Source of the DNA: Roseivirga misakiensis
GTDB lineage: Bacteria > Bacteroidota > Bacteroidia > Cytophagales > Cyclobacteriaceae
Assembly (NCBI RefSeq): GCF_001747105.1
Contig: NZ_MDGQ01000003.1
Coordinates: 868,001-932,000, forward strand
Direction of reading: 5' to 3'
Length of the DNA: 64,000 nt
The notes under the pieces were generated by a model. That model was not told the DNA's origin and did not search any database. It saw only the letters and a program-made list of their open reading frames with translations. The position numbers and the translations under genes were made by a program. This document shows positions 36,894 to 46,737 of the stretch, piece by piece (position 1 is the stretch's first letter; the number at the start of each line of letters is the position of its first letter).

Positions 36894-37889
36894 TTAGTAA
36901 CGGTATCTTGGAGTTCTTATGATATTCCTTCCAAGATTTCTTATTCTATTTTTTGACTTAAACGTGTAAATGAGCATAATCTCTTGCGAGGTAGGCTCTT
37001 TACTAGCGGCTTGGGTCAAAACAATATCAACTGCATAAGCCAACGATAAACTTCTATCCTTTAGTATTTTATATCCAACCATTGCCGAAGCAGATTCTGA
37101 TTGTCTATAAGATACTCCTCCCCATAACTGGTCTTGATAACGACCGATTACACTTAAGTCCCAATTATAGGCATCAAATCCTATTGATCTAACTAATAAA
37201 GTTGGGGTAATGGTGAGGTCAGGCGTTAACGCATAGTCGTAACCTGCAGTTAAATAATAATGTCGAAGTAATTGATTGGCTATTTGATCTTGACCGAAGT
37301 CAAATTCGGGTTGAATTAAATGATTTGTACTGAAACCACCAAAAAAATTTCCATTTCTATATAGCACCCCTATACCAATATCTGGTCTTATTTGGGATTC
37401 TTTTCCAGATAAATTAACCAGCCCATCCCGAGGATCTACCACAACCACTTGATCAAAATCTATGGCACTTGAGAACATTCCTAATTTAACTCCTATGCTT
37501 AAAGAGGCATTGTTAGGGAGTGAAAGAAAGTATGAACCTGAAATTTGGAGCTCGAAATTAGTAGATGGACCCAGGTTATCATTCACAACATGAAATCCTA
37601 AACCACCATTCCAAAGCTTAGAAGATGTATTGTAGCTAACCATTTGGGTGGAAGGTGCTCCGCCATCATTGATGGTTCCTTCATACCCAAACCATTGTGA
37701 TCTATGAATGGCTGTAAGTGTGTTTCCGTTTGATAGGCCTGCAAAAGCAGGATTGTAATAAAGGGAATTAAACATGTACTGGGTAAACTGAGCATCTTGC
37801 TGAGCTCGCAATCCAACATGACAGCACGCCAAAAGTATGGTTAGTACAAAGGTTCTAGTCATAAATTGGTAACGCGAAATCTTTCCCAT
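36894..37889 (-). CDS. porP: PorP/SprF family T9SS outer-membrane protein
   Basis: An outer-membrane beta-barrel of the PorP/SprF family that anchors or presents T9SS cargo and contacts the GldK-GldN ring. Signal peptide ending near 'GLRAQ', then the family opening 'DAQFTQYMFNSLYYNPAFAG' and a strand-rich body of 331 residues. The A-rich stretch upstream favours the ATG at 37889; an ATG nine codons in (37862) would give a tighter signal peptide. The porP-gldKLMN order matches porP-porKLMN in other phyla members. Confidence 0.93.
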   Translation of the reverse strand: MGKISRYQFMTRTFVLTILLACCHVGLRAQQDAQFTQYMFNSLYYNPAFAGLSNGNTLTAIHRSQWFGYEGTINDGGAPSTQMVSYNTSSKLWNGGLGFHVVNDNLGPSTNFELQISGSYFLSLPNNASLSIGVKLGMFSSAIDFDQVVVVDPRDGLVNLSGKESQIRPDIGIGVLYRNGNFFGGFSTNHLIQPEFDFGQDQIANQLLRHYYLTAGYDYALTPDLTITPTLLVRSIGFDAYNWDLSVIGRYQDQLWGGVSYRQSESASAMVGYKILKDRSLSLAYAVDIVLTQAASKEPTSQEIMLIYTFKSKNRIRNLGRNIIRTPRYRY

Positions 37890-37953
37890 TTATTTAATTT
37901 CCACGAACATATTACAACAGAACTCACAATTGCCCTTAGGGGTTTCGAGAATT

Positions 37954-38730
37954 CTAGAGTTTGTTCGCCTTCTTAATGTACAATTCTAACGCTCCTGTCA
38001 TAGACGGTGCATTAGGTTGTGGCGCCTCAATGTCTAGAATTAAGCCTGCTTCCCTAGCTGCTTTCGCAGTAGTTGGGCCAAAAACAGCCATTCTAGTGTC
38101 ATTTTGCTTATAATCAGCAAAATTTACAAAAAGTGAGTTTATGCCACTCGGACTATAGAACGCAATTATATCATAATAGACATCATCTAAATCAGAAAGA
38201 TCGCTCGCAACGGTCTCATAAATGACGGCTTCCGAAAATTGGTAACCACTATCCGCTAAAAATTTAGGAATATCATCCTTACGAATATTGGAACAAGGGA
38301 ATAAATATTTCTCGTTCTTATGCTTTTTCAAGATTTCGATCAAATCCTGTGCTGTTCTAGATCCAGTAAAAATCTTTCTCTTTCTAACAACTATGTATTT
38401 CTGAAGGTAATTAGCTGTCTGCTCAGAAATACAGAAGTATTTCATATCTGCAGGAATATCAATTTTTAAATCATTGCATATAGCAAAGAAATGATCTACC
38501 GCATTACGACTAGTAAAGATGATGGCCGTATGCTTTAAAATATCAACTTTCTGCTTTCTAAACTCTTTAGCTGAAATTGGGTCTACTTGAATAAAAGGCC
38601 TAAAATCAACCTTTATTCCGTATTTCCTTGCTAATGTGTAGTATGGTGATTTTGGATCTGATGGCTTCGGCTGTGATACAAGTAAACTCTTTACTTCTTT
38701 AAGCCTCTCCTCATTGATGCTATTAGACAT
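37954..38730 (-). CDS. hemD: Uroporphyrinogen-III synthase
   Basis: Tetrapyrrole pathway enzyme that closes hydroxymethylbilane into uroporphyrinogen III. The protein (258 residues from the chosen start) has the two-lobed HemD pattern with 'AIIFTSRNAVDHFF' in the first lobe and 'IIAFYSPSGINSLF' and 'MAVFGPTTAKAAREAGL' in the second. I choose the ATG at 38730 because it opens directly before 'LKEVKSLLVSQPKP', the usual Bacteroidota N-terminus, and avoids overlap with the preceding DUF4271 gene. Confidence 0.9.
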   Translation of the reverse strand: MSNSINEERLKEVKSLLVSQPKPSDPKSPYYTLARKYGIKVDFRPFIQVDPISAKEFRKQKVDILKHTAIIFTSRNAVDHFFAICNDLKIDIPADMKYFCISEQTANYLQKYIVVRKRKIFTGSRTAQDLIEILKKHKNEKYLFPCSNIRKDDIPKFLADSGYQFSEAVIYETVASDLSDLDDVYYDIIAFYSPSGINSLFVNFADYKQNDTRMAVFGPTTAKAAREAGLILDIEAPQPNAPSMTGALELYIKKANKL

Positions 38731-38758
38731 ATACTTCCCTACTTTAAACCCGATTTGG

Positions 38759-39460
38759 CTAGTTAAACAGTAATTTAAATCCAATTACAGTGGGTAAAAT
38801 TTCTGTGGTGCAAAGGTAAGAAAATATATATAACTTACTATATAATTTCAGTTGCCAGAGCTTGAAAAAAATGTTTAACAACCTGTAAAGCAAATAGATG
38901 ACAACAGTCGTCATTAATACTCCAGTCAAGTCTGGCGGAAAGTAGTAGTTGCTATAGATTGTAATGGTGCAGGTAGCCAATAGTAATAGCACAAAGCAAT
39001 TATTCAAGGCTTGAACTTCTTGATAATGCTTACTGACGCTTAAGGGCAAAGCAAACAAACCTCCAAACGCTGATAAAAACAAAAACTTCAACAAAAACAA
39101 GAGTTGCACACTGATGGTGAGCAGTAGCCAAATCAGTAAACCTGACCCGAAATTTGACGGAACTATCCAAGAAAGGTACTCCGGCAGGCTTGCAGAGAAC
39201 ATAAAGAGATTTAGCCCTACAAAACTGATTGATGCTGAGAGTAGCAAGGTGAAATAAAAATTCTCCGTGCTAAATAGCCTCATATTCGAGCCGAAATCTT
39301 CCTTTATTCTGAAACTTGTAAACTTAGAGAAGTTGTAGACGGCACTAAACATTTTAGGGAAAATCACCCTTGAAACAGCAAACGTTAATAACAAGATCAC
39401 CGAAATGGTGATAGAAATGTTTCGAAACAAATACTGTGAGCCTTCCGACAGTGTATCCAT
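38759..39460 (-). CDS. DUF4271 family membrane protein
   Basis: A 233-residue integral membrane protein with six or so hydrophobic segments, recognised as DUF4271 by its length, topology and its usual place directly upstream of hemD in Bacteroidota. Molecular role unknown. It starts one base after the BamA/TamA-like gene and precedes hemD by 28 bases, so all three are co-transcribed. Confidence 0.82.
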   Translation of the reverse strand: MDTLSEGSQYLFRNISITISVILLLTFAVSRVIFPKMFSAVYNFSKFTSFRIKEDFGSNMRLFSTENFYFTLLLSASISFVGLNLFMFSASLPEYLSWIVPSNFGSGLLIWLLLTISVQLLFLLKFLFLSAFGGLFALPLSVSKHYQEVQALNNCFVLLLLATCTITIYSNYYFPPDLTGVLMTTVVIYLLYRLLNIFFKLWQLKLYSKLYIFSYLCTTEILPTVIGFKLLFN

Positions 39461-39461
39461 G

Positions 39462-41222
39462 CTAAAAACGGGTGGTGTATCCGAAATGAATTTTCGACTG
39501 ATTAAAATTTAGCCCCCCAGTACTTTCTGATGTACCTAAGGCATAAACAAAGTTAAAGATTCCGTTTCCAGTAGAAAAGTTTATTCCTGCTCCGATCCCT
39601 AAAACTAACTCTTCCCCACTAAAACCTTCATCGTCGAAATCTCCTTTTATGTATCCAAAGTCCGAAAAGAGTGACAGATAAGATGTCTCATCAAAGAAAA
39701 GTCTTGACTCTACGGTAGAATAGGCGTATGTGGTCGCAAAAAAGAAATTCTCACTAAATCCTCTAATAGTATTTAGGCCTCCCAACCGGTACGCATCATT
39801 TCTAAATAGCCGGTCGTTTGAAAGAACCCCGCCTCTAACAGCACTATAAAAGATGTGCTTTGGATTGATCGACAGATAGTTGTCAATTCGCAGATCATAC
39901 TGGTACTGCAGTGTTTTTAAGTCAACACCTAAATAAAGTTCGCCGGGTAAATCCGCATTCTGCCGGATGGTCTTGTTTCCTACCGAAGCAGAAAGGTTCA
40001 GCTTGAACCCGCTTCTGGGCAGAAAGAGGTCGTCTAAATAATCCAGTTGAAAGCTCAATCCATACCGGCCTAATGAAAAATCAACGATATCCGGTAAGCT
40101 CGTGCTGTTTTCATATTGGCTGGTTGCTAGCAGATCAGTAGCTCGAAAATTGGTAAAGAAACTTAGTCTGCCATGAATGCTGAGGTCGTAAGCAAAATCT
40201 ATCTTAAAGTCTCTTCGAGTAAAAGTGGTGTCCTGCTTCAAAAACTCAAAATCTACATCCATAGACAATGGACTCCTCAATACATTGGGGTGAAAGTAGT
40301 TCATTCTTAAAGATTGTGTCTCTTCGCTCAACCTTCTCCAATGTAAGCCTATCTTCTTCCCCGTTGCAAAAGGGTTGTAAAGCTCTAAATCGAATTGTCC
40401 AGTAATCAAAAGTCCATTATCCCGACTAGTATTGGGTAAAAAACCAATGATTCCATCGATGGTATTAATCGGTCTTTTTTCAAGGCTTAGGCTTATTTTG
40501 GCTTCGCTATTCTGAAAAGTGAGTGCCGGGCTTTTGACCAACCTGAGATATGGCAACCTGCTGAGCCTTTGTACCACCCCATCTATGATGTTTTGGTCAT
40601 AATTTGCGCCTTGAGAAATCCCTAGATACCGAGTCGCAAAACTGGACTTAAGTACTTGCTCTCCTACAATTTCAACGGTATCGAACTTAATGAGCGGGCC
40701 AAGTTCCAAGTTTAAAGAAGCACTGAACTGATTATTTTCAATCCTCAAAGAGTCGTAACTGATAGCGGCGAAAGGGTAACCGTTTTCCTCTGCATAAGAG
40801 AGTACTTTATTCTCAATATTAGCCAGTTGTGTGTAGTCAAAACGATCGTTGCTAAAGCGACTTTTCTTATACGCAGTTTTTCTAATAATACTCTTATCGA
40901 TATTCCCTGGGGATAATAGTAGCCATTCAAACGGGTTTCCAGGGTCAACAATGGCGTTCATTTCTCCATTACTCATCCTGATCTCTGTGAAATTAGCCAA
41001 GAGATATCCGTCATTGTGGAGCTGTTTTACTAAAGATTGAATAGTCTGAATGGCACTGAGCGAATCTGTAGCTTTTGTGTTGTACTTATATCTCTTAATG
41101 ATCGATTGATATTCTGGTTTAGTCTCAATGTTAAGTGTCACCTCTTTTTGAGCAAAAAGAGATCCTGAAACCAACAGGTTTAGAAAAGAAATGACTAACA
41201 CGATTCTCAGTAAGGCAAACAT
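39462..41222 (-). CDS. BamA/TamA-like outer-membrane barrel protein
   Basis: Omp85-superfamily protein of 586 residues. Signal peptide ending 'LFAQ', POTRA-like segments (about 25-250; for example 'LIKFDTVEIVGEQVLKSSFA') and a C-terminal 16-strand-like barrel with 'RLGGLNTIRGFSENFFF', the RGF motif of loop 6, and a terminal strand ending 'IHFGYTTRF'. It is shorter than BamA, so a TamA-like or lineage-specific insertase is more likely. It begins the run leading to DUF4271, hemD, porP and gldKLMN. Confidence 0.88.
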   Translation of the reverse strand: MFALLRIVLVISFLNLLVSGSLFAQKEVTLNIETKPEYQSIIKRYKYNTKATDSLSAIQTIQSLVKQLHNDGYLLANFTEIRMSNGEMNAIVDPGNPFEWLLLSPGNIDKSIIRKTAYKKSRFSNDRFDYTQLANIENKVLSYAEENGYPFAAISYDSLRIENNQFSASLNLELGPLIKFDTVEIVGEQVLKSSFATRYLGISQGANYDQNIIDGVVQRLSRLPYLRLVKSPALTFQNSEAKISLSLEKRPINTIDGIIGFLPNTSRDNGLLITGQFDLELYNPFATGKKIGLHWRRLSEETQSLRMNYFHPNVLRSPLSMDVDFEFLKQDTTFTRRDFKIDFAYDLSIHGRLSFFTNFRATDLLATSQYENSTSLPDIVDFSLGRYGLSFQLDYLDDLFLPRSGFKLNLSASVGNKTIRQNADLPGELYLGVDLKTLQYQYDLRIDNYLSINPKHIFYSAVRGGVLSNDRLFRNDAYRLGGLNTIRGFSENFFFATTYAYSTVESRLFFDETSYLSLFSDFGYIKGDFDDEGFSGEELVLGIGAGINFSTGNGIFNFVYALGTSESTGGLNFNQSKIHFGYTTRF

Positions 41223-41244
41223 CTAATCGAAGACTTGTCTATTC

Positions 41245-41397
41245 ATGATTGAAAAATGGACTGAATATATTTTAGATACGCTCGACCTCAGCTTTAACCT
41301 ATTCATTGAGACGTTTTTTACGACAAGAGGCATCTTAAATATGAAAAAGTTTACCAGAAACGCTGAACCTCTTATCTTTCGGAACCCGACATTTTAG
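41245..41397 (+). CDS. Possible 50-residue small protein upstream of hemW
   Basis: An ATG at 41245 opens a 50-codon frame ('MIEKWTEYILDTLDLSF...' to '...FRNPTF') that fills most of the gap between the BamA-like gene and hemW and ends 16 bases before the hemW start. Codons look ordinary for this genome and it is amphipathic rather than strongly hydrophobic. I do not recognise it. It could be a real small protein, a leader for hemW, or chance. Confidence 0.25.
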   Translation: MIEKWTEYILDTLDLSFNLFIETFFTTRGILNMKKFTRNAEPLIFRNPTF

Positions 41398-41413
41398 TTA
41401 AAATAACGAAACT

Positions 41414-42538
41414 TTGGCCGGATTATACATCCACATTCCTTACTGTAAGAAAGCTTGTCATTATTGTGACTTCCATTTCACGCAATCTATAAAACAGATA
41501 GATGAGATGGTCGATGCTATTTGTGTTGAGCTAGAGATGCAAAAGGACTTTTTAGGCCATGATACGGTTTACACGATTTACTTTGGTGGTGGTACGCCGT
41601 CATTGCTTGGCGAGGAACATTTAAGAAAAATCATGCGGATAATTCAGCATGAGTACAGCCTGTCAAGCAATCCAGAAGTCACACTCGAAGGAAACCCCGA
41701 TGATCTGACGCTCCAAAAACTAACTACCTTTTTTGAGCAAGGTATTAATCGGTTAAGTATTGGCGTACAGTCTTTCAATGATGAAAAATTGAAATGGATG
41801 AATCGCCAACATTCAAAATCGGAGGCCATCGATACATTCCATACTGCACGCCAAGTTGGTTTTGAGAATATTAGTTTAGATTTAATCTATGCCTTACCAC
41901 ATACCAATCACGATATATGGCTTTCTGATCTGAAACAAATACTTGCCCTAAGACCTGAGCATATTTCTTCTTATTGTTTGACTATTGAGCCCAAAACGGC
42001 CTTTGGTAATTGGCTTCAGAAAGGTAAGATCAAACCTATAAATGAAGACTTTGCGGCAGAGCAATTCGAAATACTGCTAGATACTCTTTCCGGGAGAGGT
42101 TACGACCAATATGAAATTTCCAACTTTGCTTTGCCTGGGTATGAATCTCAACATAACAGTGCTTATTGGAAAGACGAGAAGTACCTTGGCATTGGTCCTT
42201 CGGCCCATTCTTACAATGGAAAATTCCGAAAAGCTAATGTGGCAAATAATGGCAAGTACCTAAAGGGCATCGGTGAACGACAAATCCCTTTTGAAGTAAT
42301 TACGCTCTCTCCAGAAGACCAAGTCAATGAATATTTGCTGACCTCGCTCAGAACAAAATGGGGCTGTGATTTAAACTTGTTAAAAGTTAAGTATGATGTA
42401 GACTTACTGTCATCTCAAAAGCACTATCTCAATAAGATCGCTAAAGAAGATTTAATCTTCGAAGATGAAGGCTTTCTCATTTTAACAGATAAAGGAAAGC
42501 TGCTAGCCGACAAAATTGCCAGCGACTTGTTTATTTAG
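41414..42538 (+). CDS. hemW: Radical SAM haem chaperone HemW-like protein
   Basis: A 374-residue radical SAM protein of the HemN/HemW group. The cluster motif is Cys11-x3-Cys15-x2-Cys18 followed by Asp-Phe ('CKKACHYCDF'), which lacks the extra cysteine of true coproporphyrinogen oxidase HemN and fits HemW, a haem chaperone. 'IYFGGGTPSLL', 'GVQSFNDEKLKWMNR' and 'YEISNFALPGYESQHN' are family motifs. The only start between the upstream stop and the motif is TTG at 41414, giving the usual 'MAGLYIHIPYC' beginning. It overlaps the convergent DUF6090 gene by eight bases. Confidence 0.9.
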   Translation: MAGLYIHIPYCKKACHYCDFHFTQSIKQIDEMVDAICVELEMQKDFLGHDTVYTIYFGGGTPSLLGEEHLRKIMRIIQHEYSLSSNPEVTLEGNPDDLTLQKLTTFFEQGINRLSIGVQSFNDEKLKWMNRQHSKSEAIDTFHTARQVGFENISLDLIYALPHTNHDIWLSDLKQILALRPEHISSYCLTIEPKTAFGNWLQKGKIKPINEDFAAEQFEILLDTLSGRGYDQYEISNFALPGYESQHNSAYWKDEKYLGIGPSAHSYNGKFRKANVANNGKYLKGIGERQIPFEVITLSPEDQVNEYLLTSLRTKWGCDLNLLKVKYDVDLLSSQKHYLNKIAKEDLIFEDEGFLILTDKGKLLADKIASDLFI

Positions 42539-43316
42539 GCTCGCCAGCCTTAATTTCATCAAGCATTTGCTGAAAATCCTCATCGCTATATTGCGGGAAG
42601 TATTGATCGAATAATTCTTTGATAAAATCGATTTCGACACCCAGAGACACATATTTTTCCAATAAAGCTGTATCGACCACTCGGGCCTTTTCTGGTCCTA
42701 TTTCTTCATTAATCAATTTGATTACCTCGGAAGAAGCCTGCCACACTCGTCTCAATTCCCCAGCTCTGTCTCGAGAAAAATTCTTGAATTTGTAAAAATG
42801 AAATCGGTTTTCCGCTGCAAGAATAGCCCCTTGCCCTTTGGTTTTATCTAGATCATTGGGAATGATATTATACTTCATTCCTAATTCTGTCAAGAGTCTT
42901 TCCGTATGCTCAAGTTTCTTGATTTCTAAGTAAATCTGAGAAAGCATGGTATACAATTCGAAAGAAACTATATCGGTACCTTTCTGATTCAAGGCATACT
43001 CTATAATTGTGAAGTTGTATTGTGGCTCTATGTATCGCCAATCATAATAGGTGGCCACTTCCCCCACTCTAAAAAGCGAATCCCACTCTTTCACTTTTCC
43101 ACTTTGAAAATCGGCAAAACGTTCGAAACCAGTTCTGAATTCTTCCAGTTCAAGTTTTAAACCAACAAGTACCTTTTCTTTTTCCTTCTTAATATTCGTC
43201 TTTTCTGCATATCCTTGAAAAAGGAACGCTAAGTATACCCCGATAAAGACAATCAGTAGTTCTAGTGTTAACCACTTTGCTTTATCACCAATCTTAAAAA
43301 GCTTTCGAATAAACAT
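42531..43316 (-). CDS. DUF6090-like single-pass membrane protein
   Basis: A 261-residue protein with a short basic N-terminus, one membrane helix ('LTLELLIVFIGVYLAFLFQGY', split here as residues ~16-36) and a long, mainly helical extracytoplasmic or cytoplasmic tail rich in Lys and Glu. The helix followed by an acidic/basic helical domain resembles DUF6090 proteins that occur in many copies in Bacteroidota. Function unknown. Its 3' end overlaps hemW by eight bases. Confidence 0.65.
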   Translation of the reverse strand: MFIRKLFKIGDKAKWLTLELLIVFIGVYLAFLFQGYAEKTNIKKEKEKVLVGLKLELEEFRTGFERFADFQSGKVKEWDSLFRVGEVATYYDWRYIEPQYNFTIIEYALNQKGTDIVSFELYTMLSQIYLEIKKLEHTERLLTELGMKYNIIPNDLDKTKGQGAILAAENRFHFYKFKNFSRDRAGELRRVWQASSEVIKLINEEIGPEKARVVDTALLEKYVSLGVEIDFIKELFDQYFPQYSDEDFQQMLDEIKAGEPK

Positions 43317-43383
43317 GAGCTCAAACTTTGGGATAAATATTGACTAAATTCAACCTAATGACAAATTGATCACGCTGAATCAG

Positions 43384-43391
43384 TAATTTTG
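43384..43391 (+). promoter_or_regulatory. Candidate -7 promoter box for dciA
   Basis: TAATTTTG matches TAnnTTTG exactly and lies 20 bases before the ATG at 43412. A good -33 TTTG at the ideal distance is not present (the nearest TTG, 43366-43368, is only 15 bases away), so support is partial. Confidence 0.35.
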
Positions 43392-43411
43392 AATACCGAG
43401 TCAGTATTTAT

Positions 43412-43726
43412 ATGAAACAAAAGCGAGTCTATAAAAGTAGAAAAAGCGAGCCCGAAACGGTTGGGAGTGCTATTTCTCAAATGCTCAAGGCTTTTAAGAT
43501 AGAAGGTAAGTTTTTCGAAACTGACCTTGTCAACTCATGGGAGCGTGTAATGGGTAAGGCTATAGCCAATCGCACCAGTAAACTCTACATTCGTAACAAA
43601 AAACTCTACGTTCATATTTCTTCCGCCCCTTTAAAACATCAACTGAGCATGTCAAGGGAGAAAATACTTGTTTTACTTACCAAAGAGTTTGGTCAGCAGG
43701 TGGTAAACGAAGTGATAATCAAATAG
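43412..43726 (+). CDS. dciA: DciA/DUF721 family protein
   Basis: A 104-residue protein of the DUF721 family; DciA loads the replicative helicase DnaB in bacteria lacking DnaC. The conserved core is visible: 'WERVMGKAIANRTSKLYIRNKKLYVHISSAPLKHQL' type segment (residues ~44-78), followed by 'LLTKEFGQQVVNEVIIK'. A basic N-terminal tail precedes it. Monocistronic, facing the M16 peptidase gene across a terminator. Confidence 0.85.
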   Translation: MKQKRVYKSRKSEPETVGSAISQMLKAFKIEGKFFETDLVNSWERVMGKAIANRTSKLYIRNKKLYVHISSAPLKHQLSMSREKILVLLTKEFGQQVVNEVIIK

Positions 43727-43734
43727 CTTCTAAC

Positions 43735-43770
43735 AAAAAAGGGCCTCGACCTAAGCCGAAAACCCTTTTC
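43735..43770. terminator. Bidirectional terminator between dciA and the M16 peptidase gene
   Basis: AAAAGGG (43737-43743) pairs with CCCTTTT (43763-43769), with A-run on one side and T-run on the other, so each strand sees a stem followed by U-rich sequence. The 19-base interior may add GGC/GCC pairing. It lies between two convergent stops. Confidence 0.6.
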
Positions 43771-43798
43771 TTTAGTAAAGCATCTGATTTAGTATATG

Positions 43799-46651
43799 CT
43801 ATTTTTTCTTAACCTCCTGATTCAAATCTTTGTCTTTATAGCTTTCAGGAAGCTTAGTAATGCTAATGATGTTTTCCTTGGTTAGGTATTTATTGGCCAT
43901 TGCTATTACAGCCTCTTTCGTGATTGCATCAGCTCTTTCGTTTCCTTTTAGTATCTCCTCAAAATTCGTTTCTCCGTCTTTCAAGTAAGAAGTCATCAAT
44001 GAAGACCAGTACCTATTTTGCTTGATTGACTCGTCAAAATTTTGCTTTCTGGCGGTGATAATTTTCTGTAAATCCTCATCAGTAAATTCACCATTTTTAA
44101 TTTTCTCCAATTCTTTCATGGCTGCCGCAGTCAATGCCTCCACATTTTCAGGTTTACAAGGGAATGAAATTTGAAAAATAAACTGTGGTTTCGGTCTAGG
44201 CGTTGGCGATGCATTAGCGCCAACACCATATACACCACCCATTTCTTCTCTCAGGGTTTCGATCATTTTGTTGGTCAAAATACCTGCGATAGCACTCATG
44301 ACACCATTATTTTCGCGACTATAATCGTAACCGCCGCTCAGTAAAATCATCACCTGACTCTTTTCATCGACCCCTACATAAACGTTTTCGTCGATTACAC
44401 CTTTCCGAATGTTCAACCCAACGTCTTTGTAAGTTTCATTGCTATTCTTTGACGGAAGACTGGCAATGTACTGCTCTACTAATGGCCTAAATTGCGCCAT
44501 TTCAAGGTTTCCGACGAAAACGAATTGGAAATTGCTCGCATCAGCAAATCTTTCTTTATAAATATCTACAGCCCTATCCATACTCACCTCGTCGAGTTTT
44601 TCTTGAGTTGGAAAAGCAATCCATGGATTATCCTCTCCCATCATTATCTTCTGCATTTCAATCTGGAATTGGAAATCTGGGCTTGATGTTACATTGGCAT
44701 AAAGGTTCTTTATTCTACTCAACCAGCCATTGAAAGCTTTTTCGTCCTTTCTTGGTGATGTAAGCTTTAAGTGCAGCAGTTGCATAAACGTTTCAAGGTC
44801 TTTTTTACTTGAAAAACCAGAAATGCTCTCCTCATAAATGCCAATACCTGTATTAACCGAGGCAGTCTTTCCAGTCATAAACTTTCGCAGGTCAACCGCA
44901 TTAAATTCGCCATAACCCATCTCGCTGATCGCTTGGTCAGCCATTTGGGCCGACATTAAATCTTCAGGACTATATAAAGAACCACCACCAAAGCTGTAGG
45001 CATTTAAAAGGACCTCGTCGTTCTTAAAATCCGTTGGTTTTAAGAATAACTTGGCACCGTTTGACAATACCATTTCGGTGACACCTGTTGTTTCATCAGT
45101 AGTTTCTGAAACAATACTCCCTGCTTTTGGAGTAGTTTCTAGCAGACTAGTCGCAAGCTTTTCTTCCGTGTAAGCTGTTATAGAATTATCATTTCTGGCA
45201 TTATCTAGAATACTCACTAGTTCCTCTTCTGTAGGAATCTTATCTACATCTGCCGCTTTCGCATTAATCTCAATGGTACGATTGGTTGTAGTGATCCACC
45301 CTTTTACTAGGGCATTCAATTCTTCGATTTTAATGGTCGGAAGTACAGTATTTAAATATTCGAGCCTTTGAGCTGGATTTAATAGTGACCCACCATTCAA
45401 GAAATGATTTACATAACTACCTACAAGCCTCCTTGATTCCGATTTGTCAGCCTCTCTTGCACTTCTTTCGTAACCATTGCGAAATAGCGCTTTTGATCTC
45501 TCTAATTCTGCTTGGGTAAATCCGTAGCGTCTTACTTGTTCATTCACATCAACCGCGGCTTTCAAGCCTTCCTTAAACTTATCGTCTTTTATACCTACGT
45601 ACATAGAATAAGCCGACTTATCTCTACCCAGTGTTCCTCCATAGCTACTAAAACTGTATTGAAACGGTGGGTTTTCAGACTGAATCAACTCATCAAGTCT
45701 TTGATTTATCATTCTGGCGTATAGACCTCTTATTACAGAGTTTCTAAAATTTTCTAGTGTATTTTCAGTCTTAGTCTTACCTGGGGTAATAAACTCAACA
45801 CTAATAGAATTGTCTGTTGCCTCTTCATCGCTTGCCACTGCAATTCTAGTTCCTTCAAAGTCATCTCTAGAATAGTAGATTCGTTCTCTTGGGTTCTCCG
45901 GTGATTTCATCGCCCCAAAGAGTTTTGTGATTTTCTTTTCAAGTGCAGCAGCATCAAAATCGCCGACAGCAACAAGGGCCATTAAATCTGGACGATACCA
46001 ATCTCGATAAAAACGCTTAGCAGCATCATAATCGAAATTCTCGAGAACTTCTGGCTTTCCTATTGGCAATCTTTCGGCATAACGCGATCCTGCCAAAGTA
46101 ACTGGCCAAATTTGTTGACGCATTCGCTCACTGGCTCCTAATCGCAAGCGCCATTCTTCCATCACAACGCCTCGCTCTTTATCGATTTCCTCGTTATCGA
46201 AAGTGGCTTGATATGCCCAATCGCTCAGTACAGTGAGGGCTTCATCCAAGTTTCCCTCCTCTTCGGTAGGAATTGGAAGAAAATAGACCGTTTCGTCAAA
46301 GCTTGTGTATGCATTTAAATCTCCACCGAATTCTAAACCCATTTTCTGAAGAAAATCTATCAGTTCATTCTTTTGGAAATTTTTAGTCCCATTAAAAAGC
46401 ATATGCTCAGTAAAGTGAGCTAAACCTTGTTGGTCATCATCTTCTAGAATGGACCCTGCCTTGATCGCTAACCGGAATTCTACCCTGTTCTCAGGTCTTG
46501 GATTTTCTCTTAAGTAGTATGTAAAGCCGTTGTCCAGTTTACCTATTTTCACCGAAGGATCTACCGACAGTTCCTGAAAACTAAAAAGCGATAGTGGTGT
46601 CAGCAAAATCGCAAGCACTACGAGGCCAACACTTATTTTTAAATTCTTCAT
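43799..46651 (-). CDS. M16 family zinc metallopeptidase (pitrilysin-like)
   Basis: A ~950-residue exported peptidase with two M16 halves. From the ATG at 46651 it has a signal peptide, then the inverted zinc motif HxxEH at 79-83 ('HFTEH') with the expected downstream acidic ligand region ('DKERGVVMEEWR'); the C-terminal halves contain an 'R-Y' type pair region ('RYWSSLMTSYL') found in substrate binding. It probably degrades peptides in the periplasm. The longer frame (to 46699) would add 16 residues before a clean signal peptide, so the internal ATG is chosen. Confidence 0.9.
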   Translation of the reverse strand: MKNLKISVGLVVLAILLTPLSLFSFQELSVDPSVKIGKLDNGFTYYLRENPRPENRVEFRLAIKAGSILEDDDQQGLAHFTEHMLFNGTKNFQKNELIDFLQKMGLEFGGDLNAYTSFDETVYFLPIPTEEEGNLDEALTVLSDWAYQATFDNEEIDKERGVVMEEWRLRLGASERMRQQIWPVTLAGSRYAERLPIGKPEVLENFDYDAAKRFYRDWYRPDLMALVAVGDFDAAALEKKITKLFGAMKSPENPRERIYYSRDDFEGTRIAVASDEEATDNSISVEFITPGKTKTENTLENFRNSVIRGLYARMINQRLDELIQSENPPFQYSFSSYGGTLGRDKSAYSMYVGIKDDKFKEGLKAAVDVNEQVRRYGFTQAELERSKALFRNGYERSAREADKSESRRLVGSYVNHFLNGGSLLNPAQRLEYLNTVLPTIKIEELNALVKGWITTTNRTIEINAKAADVDKIPTEEELVSILDNARNDNSITAYTEEKLATSLLETTPKAGSIVSETTDETTGVTEMVLSNGAKLFLKPTDFKNDEVLLNAYSFGGGSLYSPEDLMSAQMADQAISEMGYGEFNAVDLRKFMTGKTASVNTGIGIYEESISGFSSKKDLETFMQLLHLKLTSPRKDEKAFNGWLSRIKNLYANVTSSPDFQFQIEMQKIMMGEDNPWIAFPTQEKLDEVSMDRAVDIYKERFADASNFQFVFVGNLEMAQFRPLVEQYIASLPSKNSNETYKDVGLNIRKGVIDENVYVGVDEKSQVMILLSGGYDYSRENNGVMSAIAGILTNKMIETLREEMGGVYGVGANASPTPRPKPQFIFQISFPCKPENVEALTAAAMKELEKIKNGEFTDEDLQKIITARKQNFDESIKQNRYWSSLMTSYLKDGETNFEEILKGNERADAITKEAVIAMANKYLTKENIISITKLPESYKDKDLNQEVKKK

Positions 46652-46737
46652 TAATCTATGATTTAGTATTATATGATTCAAATTATTGACAGCATCCAAT
46701 TAACGAAAATAATTCTGATTAATTCACGGTATATTAA

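Noticed and set aside
41414-42538. HemW gene as coproporphyrinogen III oxidase hemN
   Set aside because: The cluster motif is followed by Asp-Phe without the extra cysteine of HemN, and the length and N-terminus fit HemW.
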